From Dirofilaria immitis (Eukaryota; Nematoda; Chromadorea; Rhabditida; Onchocercidae), in the NCBI GenBank assembly GCA_024305405.1, contig JAKNDB010000088.1, positions 2,436,001-2,500,000 of the forward strand: a stretch of DNA of 64,000 bases, in the 5' to 3' direction. Below, one piece after another: positions 26,482-39,361 of the stretch (within the stretch, counting starts at the first letter, position 1; each line of letters starts with the position of its first letter). The notes under the pieces were generated by a model. It was not told where the DNA came from and did not search any database. It saw only the letters and a program-made list of their open reading frames with translations. The position numbers were made by a program, and so were the translations under genes.

Positions 26482-28210
26482 TAGTGGGTATTAAATGATG
26501 TCGACAATATATTTCTGCAGTTCTGATCGGAAATAATCCTGTTTCTTGAGTATTAAAGCGGATAGTATTTTGTTACCTATTTTTCGTACAGAGGAATGAA
26601 GCTGGAAGTTGGATATGATATTTTATCACGTTATGACATCAGAAGAGGGATTTCTTTTAAACTTTGATATTATAGATTTTTATATTCGACTATGAGAAAC
26701 TTCTGGAATACGAATTCCTCCAAAAAAAAATTTAATCTTTTGTATTTGCTGGCATTTTTGGTCATAAATTGATCGATTTCTTTGATCATTCAATGTATTT
26801 TTTTAATGAAGTGTCTGGTGGATATTTTACATGCCAAGTATGCTCGTTCTAAAAATCCTATTGCTTCATGCAAACTGATTATATGCTTTCCAAAAATAAT
26901 CTTTTAGATCCGTGCAAATTTTTCAAATGGATCTTTCAAGTCACGCAATCATATTAAACGAATCATTTCATTTTTTTTTTTTGTTTTATTGTCAATTTAT
27001 TATACGTTTATTGATTATTTCAAAAAATATGCTTATTTTTCAATTAAAATTTCACTTCATATTTTATAATATCATTTCTTAATCATTTTTTTCTTCATTC
27101 TCTAAATAGTTCTCTAGTTAAACTTCATTACAGACCTTGATATAATTAAAAATAACGCGGCCATTGAAAGACTGGCATTTCTTTTAAATGAATTTTTCGC
27201 TTAAATATCATTCTGTTAAATTCAACTTGTCAAATATAAGCTGAAATAGAACAAAAAGATAAAGATTAGAAGGAAAGAAAAGAAAGAAAGAAGGAAAAGG
27301 AAAAAATATAATAACGAAATTAAAAAGAATTTCATTATTAAATATAATAATGAAATATCGACATGATAAACATATGTATGTTGAATTACTTATTGTTCTA
27401 CAAAAACGATTAAGTCAATTCAAAAAAGGAAAATAAGAATTTTTCAATTTATATCTTCCCCTTCAATTCTTAGATGTTTAATTGAAATTTTTGTTAATTA
27501 TTTAATTACTTTAATTATTATCTTTAATAAAGAAAACAAATTATAAAATTAAGTCAAAATAAAAGAGCAAATAAATTGGGAAAACAATCATTTGTAATGA
27601 AATGTTTCTAAGAATAGTTTAAAATTTAAAATGATAGAAGCGTAGAAGGAAGTAAAGATTTGATGTTATTTTAAAAAGTTTTAATCCTTTTTCACTGAAG
27701 TTTATATTTACTATTTTTTAAATGAAAAAATGACATCTGAAATTGGTAAGTTTAATTTAGTTTTTATTAGAAATGTGTTATTGAAATTTTATCATTCAAA
27801 TATCTATGCAATTTCAATTTTTATTAAAATTGTTTAATGTTTAATAAAATGAGAAAGTTAATAATAAAAAAATAAAACTTTCAAACTATTCAATAAAATG
27901 AAAAAACATTTTAAATTAAAAAAAAGTGATAGACAAGTCCTTTTATGAAAAATTTTGAAACAAACATTTTAATTTAAAATGAAAGACATTTCAAACTGAA
28001 AAAATATTACTTTAATAATATTAAAAATGAGTTGGTGAATTATTATGAATTGGATATATATATACACGAAATTTTCATGAAAGAAATTGTTTATTTGGAA
28101 GCTAACAATAGCAACAACTATCATAATAGGTGATAAAATTCTCGGGAATGAAGCAGATATAGGGAGTGAAAAATATATACATACAGCAGGGGACCTTATT
28201 GAGAAAACGA

Positions 28211-28230
28211 GGGAAAACAGGGCGGGCGGG
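28211..28230 (+). other. Canonical G-quadruplex motif
   Basis: GGGAAAACAGGGCGGGCGGG is four G3 tracts with loops of 6, 1 and 1 nt, meeting the G3N1-7 rule. It is embedded in a G-rich island (about 28160-28240, including AGCAGGGGACC and GAAGAAGAGG). In this AT-rich neighbourhood such a cluster is exceptional. Confidence 0.8.
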
Positions 28231-28341
28231 AAGAAGAGGATAAATAATAGAGTGAATTATTGATTTTTAGAAAAGATTTGAGAATAAATATTTCCCTTTA
28301 TATGACTTATTGTTACTGAAAAAAGCGACCCTTTTACCTTG

Positions 28342-28387
28342 ATAATTATTACTTCAATTTGCTTTCTGAAATTGAAGTAATAATTAT
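28342..28387. repeat. Perfect 19-bp inverted repeat (hairpin), 8-nt loop
   Basis: Arm one (28342-28360, ATAATTATTACTTCAATTT) is the exact reverse complement of arm two (28369-28387), with the loop GCTTTCTG between. It lies about 110 bp after the G-quadruplex motif. A second, imperfect foldback built from TTGGCT...AGCCAA and AGGCT...AGCCT follows at about 28420-28477. The stem is shorter than a usual microRNA precursor and is AT-rich. A small palindromic element is a reasonable alternative. Confidence 0.8.
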
Positions 28388-30808
28388 GTTTGTATCGGAA
28401 GTACCATATTATTTGCATTTGGCTCCTAGCTTTAAGGCTAAATTTAAGCCTATTTAAGCCAAGCTTCCAGTGTATGTATTTATCTCATAGCTTAGATTTT
28501 ATATAATCTCTTGTTTTTATTTTATATTATCAAATAAATTTGATAAGAGAAATGAATGAATAAAACGAATATTTCTTCTTTATTGTATTGTTCTTTTTTT
28601 TTTCAAATTAATTTCTGTCTACAATTAATGAATTTGTTACTATAAAATTGTCGTTATGCTTCAGATAATTAAGTTAACAATTTCAGATTAAAATAAATTT
28701 CATTTTGTTTTAAAAATATTATACAGAATAAACTTTTCAATAATTTTTAATAACGCATATCTCTCTATCAGTTTAATATAAACTAAATAAATATTAATTT
28801 ATTAAAAATATATAAATTAAATAAATATTTAATTTTTAAGTTGTAAAAAAATAGCCGAAAATGTTTTATTAATGTTTATTATTTATGTTTTTTATTTTGT
28901 TTACATATTATTTAAATAAAAAATTAATTTCTTTCCATAAATGACAACTCTCTCATTTTTTTAATTTTTTCTTTTAGATATTCAAATATAGAACAAAGCG
29001 AAAAGTTCGCATTAACAAGCAATTAAATTGTTTGTTTTCTTTTTTATTGGCAGATCGAGTTTTTAATAAACAAAAAAAACTTTATCCCATGCTTATTTAG
29101 GATATGAGAACTTCTTCATTTAATATTTACGATAAAATTTCTTTCATCAATCAATCAATTCTGATAAGAATGTTTTGATATCAAAATTGATAGTTTTTTC
29201 AATTATTTAAACCTTAAATAATTAACAAACGAAAAACAAAGAGAGAGAAATTATCCACCTATATTATAATAATAATTATTCAATCATTAATAAGTAAAAA
29301 TCCTCTTAAATTGTCTTATTTGCTTAGCAAATTAATAGAACAATAAAGCTTTTTATTTGTATAGTAAATATGTATACAATAAGAGTTATATGCTTACGAA
29401 AAAAATATTTAATGTACACAATATGAAATATAAATTGAAAATAATTTTTTATTTAATAATACATTAAATAAGACATGGGAAGAAAATTTACGATAACTGA
29501 TAATGTTGAAAGTTGGCTAAAATAATTTTTATTTGTTTATTTGTTTATTTACTTCTTACTTGTTTATTTGTTTATTCATTCATTTAGCTATTTGTTTTCT
29601 ATAACAATCATTTTTATTTCATGCCATTTTCATGAAAATATGTCATTAATTGCCGGAAACTATATGCTACAAACATGTTTCCGGAAACCAGCCATAAATG
29701 ATCGATAAAATATTGTTAGAAATTTTACTAAGTAAATAAAACTCTGATAACATAAATTATCATACAATTAATTTTCCAGGAATGAATTATGAAAATTTAA
29801 TCAAGTTTCTAACTTATCATTTATTATATGTATTATAACTAATTTTCAATTTGATTTTTGTCTTTTAAAAATTAATTTTATTTTTATAATTTTTTTAAAA
29901 ACTTATTTTTTGCATAAATTCTTTTAGAATATTAGAAAATTTTGCAATTTTTTGTTTATTAGAAATTAATTTTCATTTTGTTTGAATTAAAATTTTAATT
30001 TGCAAAAACAATTTTAATTTTAAAATTATAAAATTAAAATTTAAACAAAAAAAATAAACAATTACAGTTAACATATATAATTTGCATAATACTAATTAAC
30101 TTTCTCTCATTTTAATTGATATTTTTATAAAAAAAAATTTTATAAATGATATAAATTTTATAATTTTCTATATATGTATAATTTGTATAGTACCAATTAT
30201 ATTTTTCCTTATTTTAATTAAAACACCACGTATATATAATAATTCTTATAATAGTAAATAATTTCGCTTATACTTTAATAATTGATATTGTTTTATGGTA
30301 AAATTTGATAAATAATATAAATTTTAAAAATTTCCATTCATTTATACGTAATATTAAATTATTTTTCCCATATGTTTGTTTGAATAATTTTGCAAAATAA
30401 AATTTTAAAATTTAATTTATACGTACATATTTATAATTAATACAATATTTATTAATAAAATAAGTGAGGAAAAGATAATGATAATTTGATATAAATTAAA
30501 CTTTAATTTGAAATATGTTTAATTTTTTTTTCTCCATTTTATCAAGCACATCTCTAGATCGATTATATATATATATATATTGATAATTATAATATCTATT
30601 ATCAGTTACCAATGAAATGAATAAGAAAAAGATAATGATAATTTGATATACATTTAATTTCTTTCCTCCTTTTAATAAGTATATCTAAGAAATAAAATAT
30701 TTAATTTTACTACTGCCAACGATAGGAATAAAAATTATTGAAAAATAAAGTTTATTTTTTTTAAAAAAGGAAAAAATAAAAGAGCAAAGAAACGGAATAA
30801 AATAGTAA

Positions 30809-30832
30809 GAGAGAGAGAGAGAGAGAGAGAGA
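30809..30832. repeat. (GA)12 microsatellite
   Basis: Twelve GA units lie within a purine-rich stretch, followed about 150 bp later by a CT-rich stretch (30990-31100) of opposite polarity. Confidence 0.9.
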
Positions 30833-31356
30833 AGCAAAGGATGAAGGAAAAGAAAGAAAATACAAATAATTATTTTTTATTTTTTCCATCTAATGGGAAA
30901 AATATTATAAAGAAATTGTATAGTAAGATTTTAATAAGTATTGTTAAATGCATTTCTATGAAATAATTTTGCATAAATATTTAACTTTATTTTCTCCTTC
31001 TCCTCCTCTCTTATCTCCTCTCTCTGCTCTTCTTCTGTTTCTTTTTCCCTCTCTTTTCATCTCTTTTAAATTTCATTTTTTTCTTCCAACTTTTTCTTAT
31101 TCCATTCTATATTTAAAGAGAACAGAAGGCGAGAAAGAAAAGTTATGACTAAATTTTTATGTAATTTAGTATTTAATTAATAGATTTTAATTTTAATTTC
31201 AAGAAGAAGGAAGCTTTTTATTAATCGTTTTTTTTGTTCCAGTCAAGTTGTCAAATCTGTTAAGAAATGAAATAGTCATTCCAAAGTTAAATGTACAAAT
31301 ATATAAAACGAATGCTATTTGAATACGTAGAAAAGTAAATGGAACACTATACGATA

Positions 31357-31386
31357 ATACAGTACTAATTGTTAGAAGTACTGTAT
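31357..31386. repeat. 9-bp inverted repeat (ATACAGTAC / GTACTGTAT)
   Basis: Perfect 9-bp arms at 31357-31365 and 31378-31386 enclose a 12-nt loop. The same TACAGTA/TACTGTA theme recurs elsewhere in intergenic DNA, suggesting relics of one palindromic repeat family. Confidence 0.7.
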
Positions 31387-32346
31387 GCTACAAATAAGTG
31401 ATTAGCCGGATACAGCATCATTACTCTATGATGTTGTCATTATTTGCAATTATGATATTATTATTGTTAGTAAGTTGTAATAGTGTACTATTTTTTGATA
31501 TTTTCCTAATAACACGATGATAATATAATGCTCCAATTGATAAACAAATGAAATATTATTAGTTTTTTTTATTATCCATTTTTCCTTTGATTATTCTTTA
31601 TTATTTCTTAAACAAATTTAAAATTTTTACTTTTTTACTATAATTTTAGAATTCAATAACATCGAAAATCTTATCACAATATAATTTTAACAAATTATAC
31701 AATTTCTAATAATTCAAATTTGCGCCTTTTATCAAAATATTATGTAAGCAATCTTTAATTTCGAAAAAAAAGTTTTTCATCTACTTAACAATAATTTAAA
31801 TTAATTTTAAATCAGAAATTTAATTAATTTTAAATTAAATAGATATAATATTAATCATTGAATGATGAAAAAGTTATCATAAAATTTAGAGAATTATTTC
31901 AATCATATAAGTACTGAGTATATATTTCAATTTCAAAAATGTATAATTCTGATATTCTAATTATTATTCCGATTAAATGTAATGATTTCTCCAGAAGGTT
32001 ACACTAAGAGAGAATTATTTTAAATTACTTAATTTTTTCGTTCTTCTTGACACGCAATATTTTCCTCTTAAAAAATATTTTATTTTATCGTTTTATTTCT
32101 AATCGACAAACGGCAAATTAATTTCATATTTCATTTATTGTTATTATTTTGAAATTTAATTTTTTAAAGTTCAAAGATTTTATCAATTATTTCTTTATTT
32201 GATAAAATTATCATCATTCGATGAAATAATAAATGGAATAGTTTATATCTAACAAAATACTTATCATTATTATCATTCTTCTTTTTCGGCTTGAATTTTG
32301 AAATTTTATTTATTTCAATTTTAGCAGCAATCAACACTTCATACTT

Positions 32347-32369
32347 TTCTTCTTCTTCTTCTTCTTCTT
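32347..32369. repeat. (TTC)n microsatellite
   Basis: About seven TTC units lie within a pyrimidine-rich run in the gene-free region. Confidence 0.85.
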
Positions 32370-33100
32370 TTTTCTTTTTATTTCGCAGCTATTTAAATTT
32401 TTAATGAAATAAGTGATAGCTCAAAATGAAAATATATAATTTATAAATTTTTAGTTCTATCGAAATTTTTTTGCGAATTTTATAAATGAATTTTTATTCA
32501 TCAAATAAATTATATGCTTTTTCTTCCAAGTCAAAAAAAACAATAAATGATAATTTATTTTGTTATTTTAGTAAAAAAAAAAACAAACAAACAAAAATTT
32601 CCATTTTAAAAAAACAATAATATTGCGAAATTGTGTGTTCTTTTTCTAATTAATAAAAATTTAAAATTATAAAATGCATTCATTTCATTTATTTTTATTG
32701 AAAATGTGTTATTATTTATTTTTAAAATTAATCGATTTTTTTTCCTCCTTTCTCTTACCTTTCTTTTTTCTTCGAAATAATTTTTTCATTTTTCACATTT
32801 GAATGAAGGGAAGGAATAAATGAAGCGATCATGATTCTTCATTTATGCATAAATTTTTATATGAGAAAGTGATTATGCATTAATTTAATTTTAATGAATT
32901 TTCATAAAATTTAACGCTTTTTCTTCTTTCCTTTTTTTTTCTTCCATTTCTTTATAAATATGATATTACTGATAAAATCAATCTGTTTCTTATTTTATCA
33001 CAAAAAAAACTTATTTGATGTAATTGTTAGAATATTAAAATATATTTGATCATCTTATCCTCCTAAAAAAAAAAGAATTCGTAATCTTCTTATCTGGTGG

Positions 33101-33411
33101 ATTATAAAAGTAATAAAATAATCAGTGAGAAGCAATTCATTATCCACTTTACTAAATGATAACATAATTATTAATAATTATGATAATAATTGAAATGATT
33201 TGATAAAAATATTTTCAGCCATTTATAAATAATCTTGATTTTTATCTTTTCCTCATAATCATTAATTTTCTTTGTTTAGTATATTATAAAAATAATAAGG
33301 TAATCAATCAAAAATAGCTATTTTATCAAATCAGTCTATTTTATCAAATAATAACACAATCATTGATAATTATGATAAAATAAAGTGATTTGATATACAG
33401 TGATATTATCT
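33101..33411. repeat. Diverged tandem duplication, unit about 180 bp
   Basis: ATTATAAAAgTAATAAaATAATCA (33101) and ATTATAAAAaTAATAAgGTAATCA (33283) begin two units. Each continues with CTATTTTATCAAAT / CCACTTTACTAAAT, then ATAACA.AATcATTgATAATTATGATAA, then GATTTGATA. Identity is moderate and the ends are not sharply defined. Confidence 0.55.
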
Positions 33412-34015
33412 ATTGTTCGTAATAAGCAATTTTACTTTTTATAATTATAGTTCATTTAATTGTTTAACTTTTTTTATTCTGTTCTTTTATTTCATTATCA
33501 ACAATTTCATCGACCTGTTTTCAAACAATGCATGAAATTTTTTTCTTGCAAACTTTTACATATTACATAAATCTATTACACATATATTATATCCAAACAA
33601 AAAAAAAAGAAAAGGAAGAAAGGAGAGAGGAAAAAGAGAAATAGCTCATTTTACTTTTTAATTAAACTTTATAATTGTGTCTATTTAGCTTCGAAAAAAA
33701 AAGTAAAAAAGGGAAGAGAAGAAGCTTCTGAAAAGACAAACTTTTTTTTTTCAAATTATAATTTCAATTTATTATATTTTAAAATGTATTATAATGATGT
33801 AACAAAATGAGAAATGAAAAAGAAAAAATTATTCAATTTTTGGAAATAATGTAATTGAGAAATATCTTATTATATATACGAAATGATCAGAAAGTAATTT
33901 ATAAACAAAAATTACTCGAATAGATTATATTGAATTAAATGATATTCATTAAGCTAGCAAATATTCTTCTCAACTCTCTTTCCCTCTCATTCATGTATAT
34001 ATATTTTTTTAAAAA

Positions 34016-34325
34016 TTTTTATTATGAAAATAACAAACAATGAAATTAATTTATAAAAGTCACGTCTCATAAATGTGCTTATTAAAAAAATCACGTAATA
34101 CAATAATACGTGTTTTTATTGCCTTAGTAAAAATACATTTTTTCCATCCATTTACATACGTAGTAAGTATATATTTTTGATTCTTTCTATTATGAAAATA
34201 ATAAAACGATGAAATTGATTTGTAGAAAATCACGTAGCATAAATGTACTTCTTCAAAAAATCACATCAAATGTATTTATTTTTCTATATTTTTTTATTGT
34301 TCTAAAATAAAGTACATTTTTTTCT
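34016..34325. repeat. Diverged tandem duplication, unit about 155-170 bp
   Basis: The two units share ATTATGAAAATAA.AAAC.ATGAAATT, then AAAATCACGT..CATAAATGT.CTT, then AAAAAATCAC, and end in a TTTTTATTG / ACATTTTTTTC block, at about 34016-34145 and 34185-34325. The copies differ at many positions, so the duplication is old. Confidence 0.65.
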
Positions 34326-37300
34326 AATATTATTAATAATTTTATTTGTAAATTCAATCATTTCTCTTAGAAAATATTTTGTTGTAAAATTACATTTATT
34401 ATATTATTTTAATTCAATTCAATTCATTTCGTATGTGTTTGCCTTCTTTTTCGGATTAAAAAAATGGGTTGAAAAAGTTTCCTTTGTGATAAAAACTATA
34501 ATTTGTGAATTAGGGAATGATAAAAAAAAGAAATGTCCCAACTACTAAGTAAATAAATAAATCAATTCCGCTCTATTTAAATTCAGATTATACAAATGAA
34601 ATATTCTACAATGCTTATTTACACGTTTGTCAAAATATTTTTAGAGAAGGCATAATATTTAATATATTTTCCAAACACGCACGTCTTAATAAGTACGTGG
34701 ACGTTGAAGTAAATGATTGTTTATCATTTAAATGATATGATTCTTTCATTTGTTCGTTCATGACAGAAATGAAAAAATTGAATTAATTTCCGATTAATTG
34801 CGATATTTAATTTATATTGTCGAGAATATTTGATTTTTGGTATAAAAATATTTTTATAAAAGTTTATTGAATATTTAATGAAAAAAATTTTTTTCCAAAA
34901 AACTTTTTCCTATATAATATTTAATAATTTATAAAAAAGAATTTTTAATCACTAATAATTTAGCAGTAATATAGTAAAAACTAATTAAAAGTGATGAAAA
35001 AAAGGAAAGAAATTATTATGCGCTATATTAAATTAATTATACTATTTTCAATTTTTGGGTTTAAAAATTTCCAAAAACTTTTCCTTTCCTCCTAATATCT
35101 AAGTTTAGATGACAGAGTAAAAGTTTATGAAAGAAATTACCGCTTTTTTTCTTGTTTTTTTCTTTGCCTCATTTTGTTATTTACATTTCTTATATCGCAT
35201 ATGTAACTTTTCCAAGATTTAAATCTCACATGGCTTTTAAAATTCTTTTTATATTTTCAAAAAGTTTAAACTATTATGGCTTTTAAAGTTCCTTTTAAAT
35301 TTTTAAAATGCATAAATCGATGCAACTTCTCTCAAATTCCTCTTTTTTGGTTTTTTTAAAACATTTTATAAAGTCCACAATAATATTATGGGTTTTTCTT
35401 TCTTTTTTAAATCTTAATACTATAACTTTTAAATTTAGAAAATTGAATGGAATTTTATGCGAAAACTTATTTTTATATTAATGACATCTGCGTTAATTTA
35501 TATTTATTTCTTTCTTTTTTATTAAAAGTTAGAAAAAAACAATCAAATAAAAAATAAATAAAATAAACAACAAAAAGATATTTCGAATTAAAGGAAATAT
35601 CAAAAAAATGAAAAAAACTTTAAATAAAATTATTAAAATAACTTTCAAACTTTTTCCGACTAAATAAGTTATTTTTTTCGATAGTAATTTCAATAAAAAT
35701 TTTGAATTTTCCATTATAATCAATGAATATATCATATTTACGTGATTAGTTTGATAAATTTTTCTTAAATTATTTAAATTAATTATTTTATTAAAGTTAT
35801 TTTTTGTTTTAAATTCGTTTTAAAAACTTATTTCAACAATAGTTTGTTTTAGGATTTTTATTTATTTTATTTCTAAAAAATTTCTTCTTTAAATTCAATT
35901 TAAAAATTCAAATGCAATAATTTTAAAATGATGAAAAATAAATTATTCGGCTAATTTTTTGTTGTAAAATTGTATCATCTAAAAAGAAATTTAAGTTATT
36001 TTTTTCGAATTTATTTTGAATATTTGAATGTGATAACTTTAAAATTAAGAATAAATTAATCTAATTTATAAGAAATCGAAAAAGAATAGACAGAGTTGGA
36101 CAACATGCGTAAGTTCATTTTAAAAAAATTTTTTTTTTAAATTATTCTATTTTATTTTATTTTATCTTAAGTATAATAAGAAATTTATTATGTTTTATAA
36201 TGTTTGTTTTTTTTAAAATAAGGCCTTATTTAAAAAGAATAGAATAGTTTTAAAAAATTAAAAAAAAAAACAAATTTAAATAATTTAAAAGAAATAAAAA
36301 TTTGATATTTGTAATAGGAAAGGAAGGAAATAAAAATTTTGGAAAAGTTTTCATATATTTGTTGATTTCATTTGTCTATTTTTAAAATTGTTTTTCTAAA
36401 AATTTTTATGATAATTTAAGTTCGTTTTTTTTCTTTTTCTTTTTATTATAATATTTGCTCTATCAAATTTGAATCGAAAAAAGAAGAGAAGCAAAGAATG
36501 AAAAGAAAAGGTGCAATCTAATAAATTTCAAGTTTTTTCAAAAGTTTTTTCTTACTGAGATAAAATTATTGAGATGATTTGGAACATTATTCTAAAATTC
36601 ATTAAGTAAATTTTATACTCTTTGCACTTCTCTCGTTTTTTCCATTTCGATTCTTTCTTCGAGATCTTTTTTACATCATTTTTTTCTCATTTTTATTTTT
36701 CATTTTTTACGTAATATAATTTTTATTTTTATAATATTCCTTTCAATATAAATATGGGAATTAGTTACTTAAAAATGCAACAATTTTACGCTAACAAAAT
36801 TTTTTTATTTTCTGTGATTTTATTAATGAAAATGAATTGTTTGGTGAAAAAAATATATAATTAATATAGGAATGATTTTTTTAACCTAAAATTAAATTAG
36901 AAAAGTATTGGAATTATGAAATAAATGAATGAAATTTTTAAATTAAATTTTATCCTCTTTTATTATTTTTCTCATTCATTCTTTTAATTATTATGCCAAA
37001 TTAATAAAACTATTTGATTGGAAGAATTGAATTTAATTCTTATATATATGTGTATATATTATTTAATCAATTAAAATCATTAATAAAATTACTTAATTAA
37101 GTGATCAGCCAGTATTTCTATAACTTGGGGAAAAAGAGGAAAGTGATAAAAAGTGATAGAAAAATATTCCTAAATAAAAAAGAGTAAAAATAATTGGTAA
37201 AAAGCAGAAAGTTTCTGATAAATAATTTCTGATAAATTAATCAATCTTTTATATTACATATTCTTTAGAAATTATTAAATGTCAATTAAATTACTGACTT

Positions 37301-39361
37301 ATTTACTTGTTTAATTTACAATTTTTTTTTGAAATTTCAAATATCTTCAAAAATTAATGTTTACATGTAGACAATAATATATAAGAATATATTAAATATT
37401 AACTTAAATAATGAAAGATCAACGAAGGATTGATATATTAATGAAATTTTGAAATTATTAATCAGTTCGAATTTATTTTATTTTCTGGTCTCTAATTGCT
37501 AATTTGTTGGTTGATACTGTACTAGATAGCTATTTTAATAATTTGATAAATTATTGATTAGTCTGACCATTAAATTATTAACTAACTAATCAGTTGATTG
37601 ATATTGTTGGTAATGAGTTAAATTTTTAAAGCCTTTCAAGCCAAGAGAATATTAATATATAAAATAAAAATAATTGGAAAAAAGTGGACAATCGCAATTA
37701 TGTATTTATCATTTAACTCTCAAATTTTTTTCAAAAATTCATTAATTAATTTTATAATATTTAATCAACTTTTATAAGCATTTCATATAGTTCTAATTCA
37801 ATTTCATTTAAATTATTTCATCAATTTTAAATTTTTTATTTAACATTTTGTATATATTTGTTATTGAGGAATAGTGTATATTATGATAATAAAATATATA
37901 ACTTTTATTGTAATCAATAAAGTATAATTTCTGTAATTCTTTTCAAACTAAATAAAATTGCTATATATTCTATGCATAATTTCGAATTTAAACAAGTTTT
38001 TTTAATCAAAAGTTCAAGTTTTAATTAACTTGGTGACAGAAAGTTTTAGCCATCCTCTTTCTTTTTTGTCACATATCACTTCATTTCATTTCTTCTTCAT
38101 CATCATTTTCTTTCTCCTTTTTTCATTTTATTCTCGACAGAAAAAAACGGAAGTACCCTCGTTTTGTTCTCAAGAGAAAAAACGAAAAAATGAGAGACGA
38201 ATTATTTTAGAAATTTCAATTCTAATATGTGCTTGCAATTTTTATACGTCATCAATGATAGAATTAAAAACTTTTAATAATTTATTAAAAAGATAAACAG
38301 AATTATTTTTAGAATAATTTTAAATATTTCTCTTTTTTTTGAGTTTACGCAAAAGTTGTTTCTTTCGTTTTCAAATTTTTTTGATCGGATTTTTTTAGAT
38401 TTTGATTATTTTAATTTATTTATATTAATAATTTTGATAATTTATCTTAACAATTTAATTTGTGTCTTTCTTTTTTCCTCCTTTTCAGATAAAAAGAATT
38501 ATAGAAAGTAATGATATGTTTCATTATAATGAAAATTTATATGAAAATATTTATTTTACATTAATTTAAAATTTATTTTTCTTTATCTTTTCATTGACAC
38601 TTTAAATACGGAATAAATTGGTGCAAATTAAAACTATCAAACGGATAATAAGTATGAATTAAGATAAGCTAAAATAAAATAATTCCATCTAATCTTTCTT
38701 AACAATGTTGTAATCATCGAAGAAAAAGCGAAAATCAAATTCATTTAAATTTATTAATTACTTAAATTAATTTTGATCGAAAACATTAAAATAAAATTGG
38801 TTAGTGAAATTAAAAAATATGAAATATCTCAATAGTTCTTCTTTTTGTGAAAAAATTTAAAATTAAATTTAAATAAGTTGAATTAAGTTCAAATATCACA
38901 TATGCATTATTTACAGTTTAGAAATTTAATTGCTTCATAAGATTGTTTTTTATTATAATTATTTTTGCCAAAAATAATTTTGATATTAAGCGATATATAT
39001 CTTTCTTTACTTTTATCAATTATTAATATTGTAAACCTATCAAATGAATCCCAAAATTTCTCTAACATACAGTAATGACGATAGTATTTACTGTTATGTA
39101 CTGTATATCATATTCTCAAGAAAATATTATGTATCTTTATGAAATTACTAAAAATTGATTTCATTTAAAGTATTTAATAAAATAAACTTTTCTCTCAGTA
39201 AAATTAATTGCAAATATTATTAAACATGTTGAAATACCAAAAAAATTATTTTAATTATTTATTCATTTATTTTTAGATTATATCAAAATTATTTCATCAT
39301 CAGTCTAAAAATAATTGCAATGATGAGAAATATAATGATGAAATGACAATGCGATATACAA

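Larger units (their letters stand above)
26275..39361. other. 13-kb region without a recognisable gene
   Basis: I searched both strands for exons with clear protein-like composition and found none. The longest open frames (about 30948-31148, 35529-35735, 38030-38296) are Phe/Leu/Ser/Lys-rich products of pyrimidine or AT tracts. Contents that can be named are a G-rich island with a G-quadruplex motif, a 19-bp perfect hairpin, (GA)n and (TTC)n tracts, a small inverted repeat at 31357-31386, and two old tandem duplications at 33.1-33.4 and 34.0-34.3 kb. The rest is A/T-rich sequence, possibly including distal regulatory DNA for the secreted cysteine-rich gene at 39.4 kb. Confidence 0.5.

Noticed and set aside
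26596..26665. Small open frame behind a TTCGTACAG acceptor after RPL10A
   Set aside because: Only about 23 codons, no downstream exon or family; chance acceptors are common in this AT-rich DNA.
28342..28387. MicroRNA precursor
   Set aside because: The stem is only 19 bp, perfect and AT-rich, shorter than typical precursors; no evidence of a mature arm.
38030..38296. 88-codon plus-strand frame rich in Phe, Ser and Leu then Lys
   Set aside because: It translates a pyrimidine-rich run followed by a purine-rich run; no ATG context, splice sites or family.
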